From: an uncultured Bacteroidota bacterium
Lineage (GTDB): Bacteria > Bacteroidota > Bacteroidia > Flavobacteriales > Flavobacteriaceae
Assembly (NCBI GenBank): GCA_902628605.1
Contig: CACONV010000001.1
Span: 11,101-75,100 of the forward strand
Direction: 5' to 3'
Length of the DNA: 64,000 bases
Shown: one piece after another, positions 32,478-41,503 of the stretch
Layout: every line of letters begins with the position of its first letter
How positions within the stretch are numbered: position 1 is the stretch's first letter
Notes under the pieces: model-generated
Seen by the model: only the letters and a program-made list of their open reading frames with translations
The model's database searches: none
Told to the model about the DNA's origin: nothing
Program-made: the position numbers and the translations under genes

Positions 32478-33881
32478 ATCAGAAAATCCGCCTTACTTCT
32501 TTATTCTGCCCTTTTTGTTTTTTCAATCCTAGGTTGTAAGAAAGAACTAGCAAAAAGACCAAATATTGTTTGGCTTGTTGCAGAGGATCAGTCACAGTAT
32601 TTCCTCCCCTTTTACGGAGACGAAACAGTAAGCCTTCCCAATGTTGGTCAGCTACTTGAAGGAGGTGTTATATATGACGAGATGCATTCCCCATATCCCG
32701 TGTGTGCTCCTTCAAGGAGCGCAATAATCACCGGTATGTATCCAAGTTCTATAGGTACAGGGAACCATAGGGCTTATCATCAAAAAAGAAAAGTGAGACC
32801 AGATTCCGAGTCAGAACTTGAGTTTCCTTATTACTCATCAAGATTAGCTGAGGCAATCAAACCCTTTACGCAAATTTTGAGAGAAAATGGATACTTTTGT
32901 ACAAATAATTCCAAAACAGACTACAACTTTAAATTAAGGAAAGAGGCATGGGACGAGTCAAGTAAGGGTGCGTCTTGGGAAAATAGGAAGAAAGATCAGC
33001 CTTTTTTTGCTGTATTTAATTTTGGTGTTACACACGAGTCTTCGATATGGAATAGAGACAAAAAGAAATTAAAAGTAGATCCAAATAATTTAAATGTACC
33101 TCCAGTTTTTCCAGATGATTCTATTGCTCGACATGCTCTTGCAGTTAATTATTCTAATTTGATAGAAATGGATATCCAAATGGGTAAAATTATAGATAAA
33201 TTAAAAAAACAGAGTCTTTATGATAACACCTTTATATTTTTTTATAGTGACCATGGCGGGCCTTTCCCAAGGCATAAAAGAGCTATTTATGAAACAGGGA
33301 CAAAGGTTCCTTTAATTGTAAAATTTCCTAAGGGGTTTAAAACAGAAGAAAAAAGAAATAATGATATGCTAAGTTTTATTGACTTTGCACCAACAATCCT
33401 TTCTATAGCTAATATTGATATCCCTAAAATATATCAAGGCAAACCTTTTTTGGGTTTTAAAAAATCTTTAGAAAAGAGAAAGTATTTATTTACGGCAAGT
33501 GATAGATTTGACGAATTAACCGACCGAATACGAGCTGTGAAAAGTAAAAAGTTTAAATACATTAGAAATTATAATACAGAAAAGCCTCATGCCCTAAATG
33601 TGGTCTATAGAACTCAAATGAACTTGATGAAACATCTTAATGAATTAAATAAAACTAATTCTCTTTCTGAGAAACAGAAACTTTGGTTTCAAGCTCCCAA
33701 AAGCCCAGAAGAGTTTTATGATTTAGAGAATGATCCATTTGAATTAAATAATTTAATAGAAAATGAAGAGTTCTCATCACACATCTATGAATTAAAATTA
33801 AAACTTGACTCCTGGCTCATGAATATAAATGACTTGGGTGGAATTCCAGAAAAAGAACTTGTTAAGATTTTAGTAAAATGA
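32478..33881 (+). CDS. Type I sulfatase (lipoprotein), CAPSR, apparent ATC start
   Basis: The sulfatase frame is open from 32478. The first codon, ATC, is followed by a complete lipoprotein signal (RKSALLLYSALFVFSILGC) and then by RPNIVWLVAEDQSQ, the usual N-terminal metal loop. There is no in-frame ATG, GTG or TTG between a TAA six bases before the ATC and the ATG at 32682. A start at 32682 would remove the signal and the metal loop. The active site is CAPSRSAIITGMYPS. YFCTNNSKTDYNF and PFFAVFNFGVTHESS resemble the S1_8-type sulfatases. The total would be 467 residues. Either ATC is used, or ATG has mutated or been misread. Confidence 0.85.
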   Translation: MRKSALLLYSALFVFSILGCKKELAKRPNIVWLVAEDQSQYFLPFYGDETVSLPNVGQLLEGGVIYDEMHSPYPVCAPSRSAIITGMYPSSIGTGNHRAYHQKRKVRPDSESELEFPYYSSRLAEAIKPFTQILRENGYFCTNNSKTDYNFKLRKEAWDESSKGASWENRKKDQPFFAVFNFGVTHESSIWNRDKKKLKVDPNNLNVPPVFPDDSIARHALAVNYSNLIEMDIQMGKIIDKLKKQSLYDNTFIFFYSDHGGPFPRHKRAIYETGTKVPLIVKFPKGFKTEEKRNNDMLSFIDFAPTILSIANIDIPKIYQGKPFLGFKKSLEKRKYLFTASDRFDELTDRIRAVKSKKFKYIRNYNTEKPHALNVVYRTQMNLMKHLNELNKTNSLSEKQKLWFQAPKSPEEFYDLENDPFELNNLIENEEFSSHIYELKLKLDSWLMNINDLGGIPEKELVKILVK

Positions 33882-33948
33882 TAAAAAAAGTTGTCAAAGC
33901 AGAGCTTTACTAAATTAATTAAACTAAATAAATACGATAGGTTATTTG

Positions 33949-35559
33949 TTATCTATATCCATTGTTCGTTGGGTCTGAATCCAATAAAACTGGGTTTGTA
34001 AGTATTTCATTCAAAGGAATAGGATACTTTACATGTTTGGACTGAATATTTGTTGCTGCACCTTGTGCATGTTTAGTAACCTTTGTGTTCCTAACCGTTT
34101 CCAAAAGTATTCCCCATCTAATTAAATCTTGCTTTCTGTGTCCTTCTGCAAAAAGTTCATACTTCCTTTCATCATACATTTTCACTCTAAATTCTGCCTG
34201 AGAAAGACCACTCCATGGGCTGTCTGGTTCAAATGCCCTCTCACGAACTTTATTTACATATTGATACGCATTTTCCGGACCGTTAAGTTCATTTTCGCTC
34301 TCTGCAGCCATTAAATAGATATCCGCAAGCCTTATTAGAACAATATTTTCAGACTTAGCATTTCTTGGTTTGTCAATATTTAGGTTCATTAATTTACCAA
34401 CGTAAACGTATTTTAATTGAATACCTTCATAATACTCCAAAAAAGTTGAATCATATCTTAGGTCCCCGGCCTCCCATTTACTCCGCTTACCTATATCAGG
34501 ACATGCAATAACTCCTCCAAAACCTGTAAAAGACTGATTATTCGCAGCTAGAGCAATATCAAGTGCATTTTTATCGGCTTTGTTTTTAGGGTTATCTTTA
34601 GCACGTGGGTTGTACTCTTCAATCCAAAGGTTTGTTTGTAAATTTCCACTATTGAGCCCTCCGCCAGTATTTAAATAATTCGTTCCAAGTGCCACATCCC
34701 CAGCGAAATCCACCCAGAGGATGTGTTCGTCCTTTACCTCATTATCTGAAGTTGTTTTATCATATGCATAAACATCTGAAAAATTATCCATCAACTTATG
34801 AGGTGAGTTATTAATTATATCCACGCACTCAGCTAGACAAGAAGACCACTCTTTGTCAAATAAATGAAATTTAGCTTTTAATGCAGCTGCTGCCCATTTT
34901 GTCATTCTACCTAGGTCCCCACCAGAATATGAGTCTGGTAAATAGTTTTTTGCAAGAGTAAGGTCCTCTTTCATTCTTGTTCTTATCTCATTCATTGGAG
35001 TACGTGGTATAACAGAAAGCTCGTCGGTTCCTAAATCATCTGTAAAAAAAGGGACATCGCCGTAAAACCTTGTCAAATCATAATAGGCCATTGCTCTTAA
35101 TACATATAATTCTCCTAGGAGCTGATTTTTTTCCTCTACAGTTAGTGCTTCTGCAGTTGAAATATTGGAAATAGCAGAATTGGCATTTCTTATTAATAAA
35201 TAAAATTCCTTCCATGTCGCATGTAAATCACCATTCCCTTCTGTGTATAGATAATTAAATGGAGTTTGAATAATTTTCCTTTGAGGACAAACTTCATCCG
35301 TCCCGTATTTTACTGCCCCTCTATAATTTCTATTTCGATATAAGTTCTGATTATTTAATGTGACATATACTCCATTTACCGCCATTTGAGCTTCATTATA
35401 ATTATTATAGAAACCTTCAGGAGATAAACCACTTCTTAGATCTTCGTCTAAAAAACCTTTCTCACAATTTAATAAAAATACAATTGAGATTAGAGTCAAA
35501 CGATTTATTTTAGTGAGTTTGCAATTAATGAATTGTTTATTTAGTTTGTTCATAATCAA
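33949..35559 (-). CDS. SusD/RagB nutrient-binding lipoprotein
   Basis: A 536-residue surface lipoprotein that binds oligosaccharides and closes over its SusC partner like a lid. The signal ends FLLNCEKGFLDEDL, and the text after Cys is typical of SusD. Family segments are EAQMAVNGVYVTLNNQNLYR, LGELYVLRAMAYYDLTRFYG with DVPFF, and TKWAAAALKAKFHLFD. The C-terminal part has IVLIRLADIYLMAAESENEL, AYQYVNKVRERAF, ELFAEGHRKQDLIRWG and KYPIPLNEI. All are normal. The start may be the second or third codon. It lies six bases after the SusC gene on the same strand. Confidence 0.96.
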   Translation of the reverse strand: MIMNKLNKQFINCKLTKINRLTLISIVFLLNCEKGFLDEDLRSGLSPEGFYNNYNEAQMAVNGVYVTLNNQNLYRNRNYRGAVKYGTDEVCPQRKIIQTPFNYLYTEGNGDLHATWKEFYLLIRNANSAISNISTAEALTVEEKNQLLGELYVLRAMAYYDLTRFYGDVPFFTDDLGTDELSVIPRTPMNEIRTRMKEDLTLAKNYLPDSYSGGDLGRMTKWAAAALKAKFHLFDKEWSSCLAECVDIINNSPHKLMDNFSDVYAYDKTTSDNEVKDEHILWVDFAGDVALGTNYLNTGGGLNSGNLQTNLWIEEYNPRAKDNPKNKADKNALDIALAANNQSFTGFGGVIACPDIGKRSKWEAGDLRYDSTFLEYYEGIQLKYVYVGKLMNLNIDKPRNAKSENIVLIRLADIYLMAAESENELNGPENAYQYVNKVRERAFEPDSPWSGLSQAEFRVKMYDERKYELFAEGHRKQDLIRWGILLETVRNTKVTKHAQGAATNIQSKHVKYPIPLNEILTNPVLLDSDPTNNGYR

Positions 35560-35564
35560 AGGAT

Positions 35565-38500
35565 TTATAAAGTTAGATTAAAACCAAATGCAAATGACAA
35601 GTTATAGGGGTAACCTCCATTAGCCACACCTTGTGCCAAACCATCACCGTAATTACTTTGCTCAGGATCCCCATGGGTAAATTTAGTGAAGAGCAACAAG
35701 TTATTCCCAGTTAAATAAATACTAGCTCTTTTCATCCCGCGGATATCTAAATCATATGTTAGGGTTACGTTTTTTAATCTTAAGAAAGAACCATCTTGAT
35801 ACGATACGTCACTTCGTTGTTGGAAGTTACCAAAGCTTGATCCTGCTCTAGGAATGTCTGAGCTTTGATTCGAAGTAGTCCACCTTTCCTTTACAATTGG
35901 TAATAAATTACTTCTTGGGTCTCTTCCAAAATATCCTAGGTGATAAGCAGCATTTAAAATCTCATTCCCGTAAGATCCATGGAAAAAGAAATCGAGAGTA
36001 AAATCTTTGTAGGTAAATGTGTTTCTAAGACCTCCATAGAAGTCTGGATTAGGATCTCCATGTACAATAAAATCAAGTTGATTAATGGCGCCATTCCCAT
36101 CTAAATCAACGTATCTAGGTCCTCCCAAGACACTTCCTACAATACCGTCGGCATCAATTTCAGCAGCAGTCTTATAGGTTCCAAGATATGTAGCACCAAG
36201 ATAAGCAGGTGCAGGATATCCAGGAATTATTCTAATACTAGGCCCTGTTGATTGACCAGGTGCAGTTAAATTAATCCATTCTTGTCCATCACCAATTGAA
36301 ATTACTTTGTTCTTATTTGCAGAAATAGTCAAATTTGTACTCCATGTGAAATCAGGTTTGTCAATATTTAATGAATTAATGGTAAACTCAAACCCTTTAT
36401 TTTCTATCTCACCAACATTTTCTAACCTGGTTTCTCCAGCTGTTCCTGGAATGGGTCTGTTGAGTAATAAATCTTTGGTCCTTTTATTATAATAATCTAG
36501 TTCAAAAGAGTATCTATTATTTAAAAAACCAACCTCTAATCCAATATCGGTTTGTACTGTTGTTTCCCAGCCTAAGTTTGAACTGGCTAAATTTTCAAGC
36601 AATACAGCATTAGAAACTTGATTATTTAAAAAATTTACATACGGGGTGAATCTTGACAGAGAGTTGTATGCCGGTACGCCTTGTTCACCAACAACACCGT
36701 AACTTACTCTTAATTTTAAATTACTTATGTAATCAACACTTTGCATAAAACTCTCCTGACCCATTCTCCAAGCAGCACCAACAGAAGGAAAAAAAGCATA
36801 TTTATTACCTTTTTCAAAAACAGAAGACCCATCCCTTCTTCCAACAAGGGTAAGTAGGTATTTGCCCTTATAAGAGTAATTTATTCTTCCCAAAATAGAT
36901 TCAAATGTTCTTTTTTCATAGTTGCTGGACACAGCATTTTGACTCGGATCAGACCCTAGAGCAAGATTGTTGAATGTAACTACATCATTTACAAAACCAT
37001 AAGCCCCTGATCTAGAAGACTCAAATGTGGTTATTTGAGATGTATATCCAGCAAGGACTTTTAAAGAGTGTTCGTTAAACTCCTTGACATAAGTTATCGT
37101 ATTTTCATTTAATATATCTCTGCTATTTCTTGAAATGATATTGGCCTCGCCATCTTGACCTTTTGCAACTCTATCTGGCAAGATTGTCGAAAAGTATTGG
37201 TTTCTTTTACTAAAATCAAGTCCCAATCCAATCGTGGATCTTAATGTTAGTCCAGGAATAATATCATATTCCAAAAATGCATTGGTCAAAAGATTTGTAG
37301 TTAATGTATGATCAATTCTTTCATTCACATCTGCCAATGGATTTCGAAAGGGTGTGTTTGCCACAGGGTTTACGCCATTATAAGTGCCATCGCTATTGTA
37401 AACTTCTAAAAAAGGAGGCATTGCGTTTTGAACCCCTTGCCAGTTAACTTTGTTGTTTTCAATTTTCCTATCAGATAAGTTAAGTCTAAACCCAGTTCTA
37501 ATTTTTTCGTTAACATTAAAGTCCATATTAGCTCTAAGAGTATATCTATTAAGACCTGATGATTCAATTATAGATTGTTCAGACCATCTATTTAAAGACA
37601 CATAATAGTTGGATTTTTCAGAATTACCACTCAGTGTTATATCGGTATTATTAACCTGTCCATTTCTTGTTACCAAATCTACCCAATTTGTATTAGGAAT
37701 AGTAGCTGAATCAAAAAGCGGATCTATGGATGGATCGTTTTCTCCGTAACCACTAGCTCCATAAACCAAGGTTTCTGCCTCATTCCAGTAATTTGCAAAA
37801 TCAGTAGAATTTAAATACTGAGGAGGATTTGCTATACTACTAAAACTTGTGTAATGATTTATTGACACGTCAACATCTCCAGATTTTGCAGACTTCCCAT
37901 TTTTAGTTTGTATTAAAATCACACCTGCAGCTCCTCTGGTTCCATAAAGGGCCAGAGAACTCGCGTCTTTTAAAACCTCGATGGATCGAATATCATTAAC
38001 GTTAATGTTTTGAAGATTAAAATCGGTCCCGGCAATAAAACCATCAATTACAAAAAGTGGATTGTTATTACCTTGTATTGAACTTAATCCCCTAATACGA
38101 ATTGTAGGAGCAGATGATGGATCCCCGTCAGGAGCAGTAACTTGAAGACCCGCTGCTCTACCTTGAAGAAGATTGCTAACACTTGAAGCTGGCTGGTTTG
38201 ACAAAGCATCCCCAGAAACTTTTGCAATAGATGAAACCAGATCTTTCTTTCTGGTTGTTCCGTAACCCGTTATAATAATTTCCTCCAATGATCCTTCCTT
38301 AGGGGAAAGAGATACATTAAAACTATCCCCATTAGATACATCAATTGACTGGTCGCCATATCCAACAAATGAGATGGTTAAAATGGCATCATCATTTTCT
38401 AATTGAATAGAAAAATTACCTTCAAAGTCCGTTGTTGTTCCATTGTTAGTACCTGCTTCCAAAACATTTGCACCTGTCAATGGTAACCCCTCATCGTCAA

Positions 38501-38666
38501 GAACTTTACCTTTTATGCTTCTCTGAAAATTTGATCTTGAGTGTTCAATTTGATAAATAATTGAGCTTGACTGTTTGGTCTCAATTATCTCATTATTATT
38601 TATCTTACTCGCATGAGAATTATGTGTAAATACACAAATACAAATAAAAGCAAAAATTAACCTCAC
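35565..38666 (-). CDS. SusC/RagA TonB-dependent outer membrane transporter
   Basis: A 1033-residue TonB-dependent outer membrane transporter. The start is GTG at 38666, since a stop lies just upstream in frame. The signal is LIFAFICICVFTHNSHAS. An N-terminal carboxypeptidase-regulatory-like domain is seen at about residues 52-125 (IKGKVLDDEGLPLTGANVLE). The plug follows, with EEIIITGYGTTRKKDLVSSI, AGLQVTAPDGDPSSAPTIRI with RGLSSI, and PLFVIDGF. About 22 beta strands fill the rest, with an aromatic end (FGFNLTL). It imports a glycan with the SusD protein at 33949. Its substrate may be the sulfated sugar served by the sulfatases beside it. Confidence 0.97.
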   Translation of the reverse strand: MRLIFAFICICVFTHNSHASKINNNEIIETKQSSSIIYQIEHSRSNFQRSIKGKVLDDEGLPLTGANVLEAGTNNGTTTDFEGNFSIQLENDDAILTISFVGYGDQSIDVSNGDSFNVSLSPKEGSLEEIIITGYGTTRKKDLVSSIAKVSGDALSNQPASSVSNLLQGRAAGLQVTAPDGDPSSAPTIRIRGLSSIQGNNNPLFVIDGFIAGTDFNLQNINVNDIRSIEVLKDASSLALYGTRGAAGVILIQTKNGKSAKSGDVDVSINHYTSFSSIANPPQYLNSTDFANYWNEAETLVYGASGYGENDPSIDPLFDSATIPNTNWVDLVTRNGQVNNTDITLSGNSEKSNYYVSLNRWSEQSIIESSGLNRYTLRANMDFNVNEKIRTGFRLNLSDRKIENNKVNWQGVQNAMPPFLEVYNSDGTYNGVNPVANTPFRNPLADVNERIDHTLTTNLLTNAFLEYDIIPGLTLRSTIGLGLDFSKRNQYFSTILPDRVAKGQDGEANIISRNSRDILNENTITYVKEFNEHSLKVLAGYTSQITTFESSRSGAYGFVNDVVTFNNLALGSDPSQNAVSSNYEKRTFESILGRINYSYKGKYLLTLVGRRDGSSVFEKGNKYAFFPSVGAAWRMGQESFMQSVDYISNLKLRVSYGVVGEQGVPAYNSLSRFTPYVNFLNNQVSNAVLLENLASSNLGWETTVQTDIGLEVGFLNNRYSFELDYYNKRTKDLLLNRPIPGTAGETRLENVGEIENKGFEFTINSLNIDKPDFTWSTNLTISANKNKVISIGDGQEWINLTAPGQSTGPSIRIIPGYPAPAYLGATYLGTYKTAAEIDADGIVGSVLGGPRYVDLDGNGAINQLDFIVHGDPNPDFYGGLRNTFTYKDFTLDFFFHGSYGNEILNAAYHLGYFGRDPRSNLLPIVKERWTTSNQSSDIPRAGSSFGNFQQRSDVSYQDGSFLRLKNVTLTYDLDIRGMKRASIYLTGNNLLLFTKFTHGDPEQSNYGDGLAQGVANGGYPYNLSFAFGFNLTL

Positions 38667-38832
38667 ATTAAGTGTTTTTTATAGATATATTTAAATGTTC
38701 AAAATTATAAAAGATTCATTTACTTTAGGAATTAAAATTTAATATTCTGAGGGTTGTAATTATTTATTAAATAAATTGGTATTACAAGCATGAATCTTTA
38801 GATTATTCAAAAAATAAGGGGTTGTAAGTAGT

Positions 38833-39699
38833 ATGAAAAAAATGTTGACATATTTAATATTATTCCTCTTGGGATTTTTTGGCTACAAGGGCATATCTAT
38901 TATTTACAATAAATTTTTTAAAAACAGAAAGAGCAATATTGAAGGAAATATTAAACTTAATTTAAAAGAGGACAAAGTTCTTTCCGCCCTGGTGTACTCA
39001 GCAATAGGTGATTTTAGCCATACAGATGCAATTAAAGCATTTAAAGTTGAAATTAGAAAGTTGGGGGTTCTCAACAATTGGAATCTTCAATTTAGTAATG
39101 ATCCTAATCTATTTAATGATAAGGATTTAAAAAATTTTGATGTTATAATATGGAATAATTCTACTGGAAATACATTAAATAAAAAACAAATGAATTCTTT
39201 TGAAAATTACATTGAAAGTGGTGGTGGCTATGTTGGAATTCACGGTGCAGGTGATAATTCGAAAGACTGGAAATGGTATTATAATGTTCTTCTAAAAGCA
39301 AAATTTACTCATCACCCAAATATGAAATATCAATTCCAAAGTGGAGTCTTAGAAAAAAAATGTACCTCTAGTTTTACAAATTGTCAAAGATTACCAGCCA
39401 AGTGGGAAAGAGAGGAGGAATGGTACTTTTTTGATGAAAGCCCTCAAAGAAATGGCTCTAATATTATTTATAATTTGAATGAAAAAAGTTTATTGTTAGG
39501 AGATATAAATGAAGATGGAGCTCCTATATCAAAAATGGGTAAAGATCATCCAATTGTATGGACAAATTGTGTTGGAAAGGGAAAAGCATTTTATTCTGCA
39601 ATGGGGCATAAAGGAAAATATTTTTTGGAACCACTACACATGGATTTAATTAAGTCAGGTATCCTTTGGGCTTCAGATAAGTCCACCGAGTGCAATTGA
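38833..39699 (+). CDS. ThuA-domain protein
   Basis: A 288-residue protein with an N-terminal signal or anchor (YLILFLLGFFGYKGISII). The ThuA domain follows: ALVYSAIGDFSHTDAIKAFK, DVIIWNNSTGNTLNKKQMNS, YIESGGGYVGIHGAGDNSKD near 135, FTHHPNMKYQ, WEREEEWYFFDESPQ and HPIVWTNCVGKGKAFYSAMG. The domain has a glutamine-amidotransferase-like fold without the catalytic Cys. It is common in gene sets for oxidised or 3-keto sugars and trehalose use, but its reaction is not established. It is divergent from susC. Confidence 0.9.
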   Translation: MKKMLTYLILFLLGFFGYKGISIIYNKFFKNRKSNIEGNIKLNLKEDKVLSALVYSAIGDFSHTDAIKAFKVEIRKLGVLNNWNLQFSNDPNLFNDKDLKNFDVIIWNNSTGNTLNKKQMNSFENYIESGGGYVGIHGAGDNSKDWKWYYNVLLKAKFTHHPNMKYQFQSGVLEKKCTSSFTNCQRLPAKWEREEEWYFFDESPQRNGSNIIYNLNEKSLLLGDINEDGAPISKMGKDHPIVWTNCVGKGKAFYSAMGHKGKYFLEPLHMDLIKSGILWASDKSTECN

Positions 39700-39739
39700 T
39701 TTTTGTTAAAGGATAAATATTCTTGAATAAATATTTAGT

Positions 39740-41404
39740 TCAATAATTCAAAGGAGAGAAGGAATCTATTATTGATTTTAGCTGCTTTGGATTTCCAGTC
39801 ATTTCCCAACTACCAAGAGATACTGGTATATTTCCAATACTATTTATAGAATCAAAAAACTTTTTGATTGTAAAGTTAACCTCATCATTTTTAGCTTCTT
39901 CCATCATCATTTCTTCTATTAAATATTTCCCAGTTATGTAGCTTGTCCCGTATCCGGGCTGTCTTAAATAAAGTTGCTGTTCAAAAAGTAAAAGTTCTTT
40001 TTCTGTTTTCATCCATCCCCTGGGAGTATATTCAGAGTGTATCTTACCAGCTTCTTCCATAGTCAACATATTGGCATGTGCATATAAAGATCCTAAACCT
40101 CTTGCGGCTCTCTGGGCAATCAAAATATAGACGATTTCTCTTGCTCTCGGATTTTGATCGTATAACCCAGCGTGCATAAAAAACTCCTCTACGGCAGTAG
40201 CTAAACCCTCGTTTCTAGAATCAAAAATATTATACAGAAGTGCCTTTTCCCTTATAGGATTTTTATGAGGTTCTACCTCCATTCTTTCAAGTTCAAACCA
40301 ATGATAAAAGTGAGAAAAAAGTGGTTTTGGATCCAAGTGGGCAGTGATCCAAAAAAAATTCCTTTTTTCATCTGGAATATACTCTCCAAGGTGTGATTGT
40401 AATGATCTTGAAAAGTATTCTTTTACTGTGACTATTTGATTTTGATCCAAAAAATCTATCAACTCTTTTGCAGCATTTTCAGCTAGTTTTCTATAGCTGG
40501 AAGGCGAGTCAGCAGGTTTAAGTTCAGGTAATTTTCTGTTCCGATGTTCTTCTAATTTCAATGATGACCAAGCCCTTGCTAATTCTCTTTTCAATAAAAA
40601 CACTTCATCCTCCCAAGTCATAGGCACTAGATGAACATTCTGCTGATACCATGTATAATTTTCTTTACCAATTCCAGATGGGCCATTCTTTTTAAAAGCC
40701 TCTTTTTTAAGCCATTTTACAAAATCATCTGTGGAATCTTTTGCATTTTTAATTTGTATAACAAGTTCTTTATCTATAGATACTCCAGGTTTAAAATTTA
40801 AGTCCTCTAAAGTTTTTGATTGCTTTTCAATATCTCTAATCCCAGCTATCCACAGATCCCTGGCATTTCCTGTGAGGTTTTTTTTGGCTTGTTTATTAAA
40901 CTTAGGAATCAATTCTAAAGAAGAAAGAAGTTTAATTCTGTCTTTTTTATTTAATGGGAAATTGTATTGCCATAGTTCAACAGTAAAATGAGGGGTTGGT
41001 CCTTCATGTGCAGGAACATCACTCTTATAAGTCCAAATTGATTTATAAAATGCCGGATCTCTTTCCCAGGGTTTTAAGATTTTATAGTTAAATAAATATC
41101 CGTTCATTTCTGCCCACAATAAATACCAATCTACTTTATCTTTAACTGGCCATAAATCAATTGAAAATGACTCAAGTTTATTTCTTAATTTTTTGTACTG
41201 TTTAAAACGAATATCGAATGTATTTTTGGAATAGTCAGGTACACCCTCATTTAATGGAGGTATTTCAAAACTCCTCCACTCATTAAATAGTTCTAAAAGC
41301 TGAAGATTTGCTTTATCTTTTTCCCCTTGGGCATTTGCAAAGAATAAAAACATAAAACAAAACAATACTCTTGAAATTTTTGTTTTTAGATTTGAAATAA
41401 TCAT
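39740..41404 (-). CDS. Exported DUF885-like protein
   Basis: A 554-residue exported protein. I use the Met at 41404, which gives a clean signal (ISRVLFCFMFLFFANAQ); two more Met lie upstream at 41419 and 41443. The C-terminal part resembles DUF885 (a metallopeptidase-like family). Segments are SRNEGLATAVEEFFMHAGLY, IAQRAARGLGSLYAHANMLT and SEYTPRGWMKTEKELL with YLRQPGYGTSYITGKYLI. The usual HExxxGH zinc motif is not seen. The nearest candidate is SHFYHWFELER (around residue 365). It may have lost peptidase activity. It is not a recognised carbohydrate enzyme. Confidence 0.7.
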   Translation of the reverse strand: MIISNLKTKISRVLFCFMFLFFANAQGEKDKANLQLLELFNEWRSFEIPPLNEGVPDYSKNTFDIRFKQYKKLRNKLESFSIDLWPVKDKVDWYLLWAEMNGYLFNYKILKPWERDPAFYKSIWTYKSDVPAHEGPTPHFTVELWQYNFPLNKKDRIKLLSSLELIPKFNKQAKKNLTGNARDLWIAGIRDIEKQSKTLEDLNFKPGVSIDKELVIQIKNAKDSTDDFVKWLKKEAFKKNGPSGIGKENYTWYQQNVHLVPMTWEDEVFLLKRELARAWSSLKLEEHRNRKLPELKPADSPSSYRKLAENAAKELIDFLDQNQIVTVKEYFSRSLQSHLGEYIPDEKRNFFWITAHLDPKPLFSHFYHWFELERMEVEPHKNPIREKALLYNIFDSRNEGLATAVEEFFMHAGLYDQNPRAREIVYILIAQRAARGLGSLYAHANMLTMEEAGKIHSEYTPRGWMKTEKELLLFEQQLYLRQPGYGTSYITGKYLIEEMMMEEAKNDEVNFTIKKFFDSINSIGNIPVSLGSWEMTGNPKQLKSIIDSFSPLNY

Positions 41405-41503
41405 TTTTTCTTGGATCATAAAATCTAAATTATCAAATTTCAACTACATTGTAGTCAGCCCAGTTTTAAATTATGTATAATTACTTATTTTTAAGTATGT
41501 AAG

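Noticed and set aside
32478..33881. Truncated sulfatase pseudogene
   Set aside because: A start at 32682 would suggest truncation, but the frame continues upstream through a full signal peptide. Only the start codon is unusual, so it is kept as a gene.
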